A stretch of DNA of 64,000 nt, taken from NCBI GenBank assembly GCA_963680875.1, contig OY804584.1, forward strand, positions 92,998,031 through 93,062,030, given 5' to 3'. This document shows positions 62,573 through 64,000 of this stretch, piece by piece. Each line of letters begins with the position of its first letter. Position 1 is the stretch's first letter. Made by a program: the position numbers and the translations under genes. The notes below the pieces were generated by a model, which worked only from the letters and a program-made list of their open reading frames with translations, searched no databases and was not told the origin of the DNA. The DNA comes from Bathymodiolus brooksi (Eukaryota; Mollusca; Bivalvia; Mytilida; Modiolidae).

Positions 62573-62641
62573 GCACCTCGAAGATCGCTGGGCAGTGGTT
62601 TTTTTTATACAAATGTAGTTGCCCAGCGACCTTCGAGGTGC
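62573..62641. repeat. Perfect-looking hairpin, 22-bp arms
   Basis: GCACCTCGAAGATCGCTGGG-CA at 62573-62594 pairs with TG-CCCAGCGACCTTCGAGGTGC at 62620-62641, one mismatch, 25-base T-rich loop. It adjoins the 5' break of the LINE fragment. Confidence 0.9.
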
Positions 62642-62664
62642 TCCCTGACTACTGTGTTCTTATG

Positions 62665-62930
62665 TAGCATTTAATTGTGTCCTCTAGTTCAAAGTGTCCA
62701 TCGGACACTTTTACATATGCTATAGTGTCCAGCAGACACTATTTTATATCGCAATCTCTATAAAATATTGTCCGGGGGGACATTTTAACATAGGACACTA
62801 GTATTATGTCTTACCCTAACCCTACTAACCCTAGACTAGGACACAATTTCATTAAATAGCACCGGACACTATTTCATATTGCAATCTCTATAAAATATTG
62901 TCCGGGGGGGACACTTTAACATAGGTAGGG
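62665..62930. repeat. Foldback/duplicated repeat with GGACACT motifs
   Basis: GGACACTATTT.ATAT, GCAATCTCTATAAAATATTG and TCCGGGGGGACA occur twice (about 62755 and 62866). TTTAATTGTGTCCT near 62670 pairs with AGGACACAATTTCATTAAA near 62840. A short CCCTAACCCTACTAACCCTA lies between. Confidence 0.7.
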
Positions 62931-64000
62931 TGGTCAAGCTAAAAATTGAAATGCTAATAAATCATCCAATTATAGATTAATATGACAGTACATACAAAAT
63001 GGGAAATTTTGGTACAAAAATTATTAAAATCGGTTGAGCTGTTCAAAAGTTATGGCCTTTTCGGTGAGCCAAAAGTGGTCGATTTTCTGTTTTTTGGAAA
63101 AATGTAAAAAAAATGACATTTTTGGACCAAAATATATTATTTTCACCACCTAATAGGTTAGTTATCATGCTTTCTTCTATAGTAATGTATCCTCCTTATG
63201 CTTCAAATAGAGGTATTATACACACCTGTAGGTGTTATATGAAAAAAATGTCACAGAATTTAAAACATTGAAAATAGCCTTTGGACTTAGTTTTTTTAAT
63301 TTATGTGTCAGCCGTCTGCTTGTTCAAACTACCAGGTTTGTGGTCAAATATCTTCAAAAACCTTTAACTTGCAAGGCTGAAACTTGCAGCACTGTCCACA
63401 AAGTGCCCAGTCTCTAGGTAAAAATATCAAGAATATCATTTATTCAATTAATATATATATTTTTTTAATATTATTTCCTTTGCGCAGGCCTCCATAATTT
63501 TAACGTCAAATTTTATTCGAAAAATCAAGTTTTTGGTCATAAAAAATCTGAAAAAAGTACTAGAATTTTTCTGAATACTGATTTTGGTAGGGAAAAGAAC
63601 CCTCTAACAGGGAACACCTATATTTATCAGCAAACCAAATTCTCAAAGTCTGTAGCGCCAGAATTATAAACTCCGCAGATTAATATTTTGAGCTCCGTAA
63701 AGTGTAAAAATAAGTTATTTTAGGGAATTAATTATTTTTTGTATTTTCAAATTGATATTTTTATGGTAAACAACCTCAATATCCATACATCAATGAAGTT
63801 ATTATTACAGTTTGTGTAAAAACTGCCATTTTTTCCATTGAAAAGGTCAATTTTCTTTGTTCAATCAAAATTTCAGATAATTCCCGAAATTGATACAATT
63901 TCAATAATTGTCGAATATTATAATATTAAATGTTCAAGTGTTTGGTATTATTTTGATCCTATAACTGTATACTACAAGGAGAAAACTATCAGCAACCCCA
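62931..64000. other. AT-rich DNA, nothing recognised
   Basis: No exon of the DDAH-like gene, no RNA gene and no bounded transposon found. The 61-codon frame at 63232 lacks any recognisable feature. Confidence 0.55.

Overview
The window is AT-rich, intron-rich animal DNA packed with repeats. The repeat types (tRNA-derived SINEs, foldback MITEs, elements ending in CAGGTGAGCT, a LINE tail of TCTTA units) and the proteins suggest a mollusc, most likely a bivalve and perhaps a mussel. That assignment is inference. No bacterial-style operon, CRISPR array or rRNA gene is present.

Three multi-exon protein genes can be rebuilt from splice sites and reading phase. (1) Minus strand, 21363 down to 116 and running off the left edge: an unusual gene whose N-terminus resembles the chitobiase/Fn3-associated region of DZANK1. 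Phase-matched exons then lead through an unrecognised middle and a Lys/Pro-rich linker into an annexin core. It has two interchangeable 112-nt first coding exons. (2) Plus strand, about 23790 to 39590: a complete NACA gene (nascent polypeptide-associated complex alpha, 209 aa) with a TOP-like noncoding first exon. (3) Minus strand, 60303 down to 43379, with its 5' end beyond the right edge: a DDAH-family gene with two alternative last exons. It appears to have lost the catalytic His and Cys.

The most striking regions are these. NACA introns 5 and 6 carry twelve copies of one box C/D snoRNA-like gene, with compensatory changes in the terminal stem. The DDAH-like gene contains a ~9.5-kb satellite of about 198 copies of a 48-bp unit, bounded by terminal inverted repeats and TA, so it looks like one ~180-bp MITE blown up to 9.6 kb. 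A one-unit relative sits at 3426-3577, and two further CAGT-ended MITEs hold 7 x 32 bp and 7 x 51 bp arrays.

Layout: 1-21363 fusion gene with repeat-filled introns (AGGTGAGCT-type elements and 30-bp minisatellites at 3978-7838); 21364-23789 intergenic, between divergent genes; 23790-39590 NACA with MITEs, a hAT-like element and the snoRNA array; 39591-43378 intergenic, between convergent genes; 43379-60303 DDAH-like gene with the giant array and nested transposons; 60304-64000 MITE, LINE 3' fragment, foldbacks and unexplained AT-rich DNA. All exon models are my own reading of splice sites without transcript evidence.
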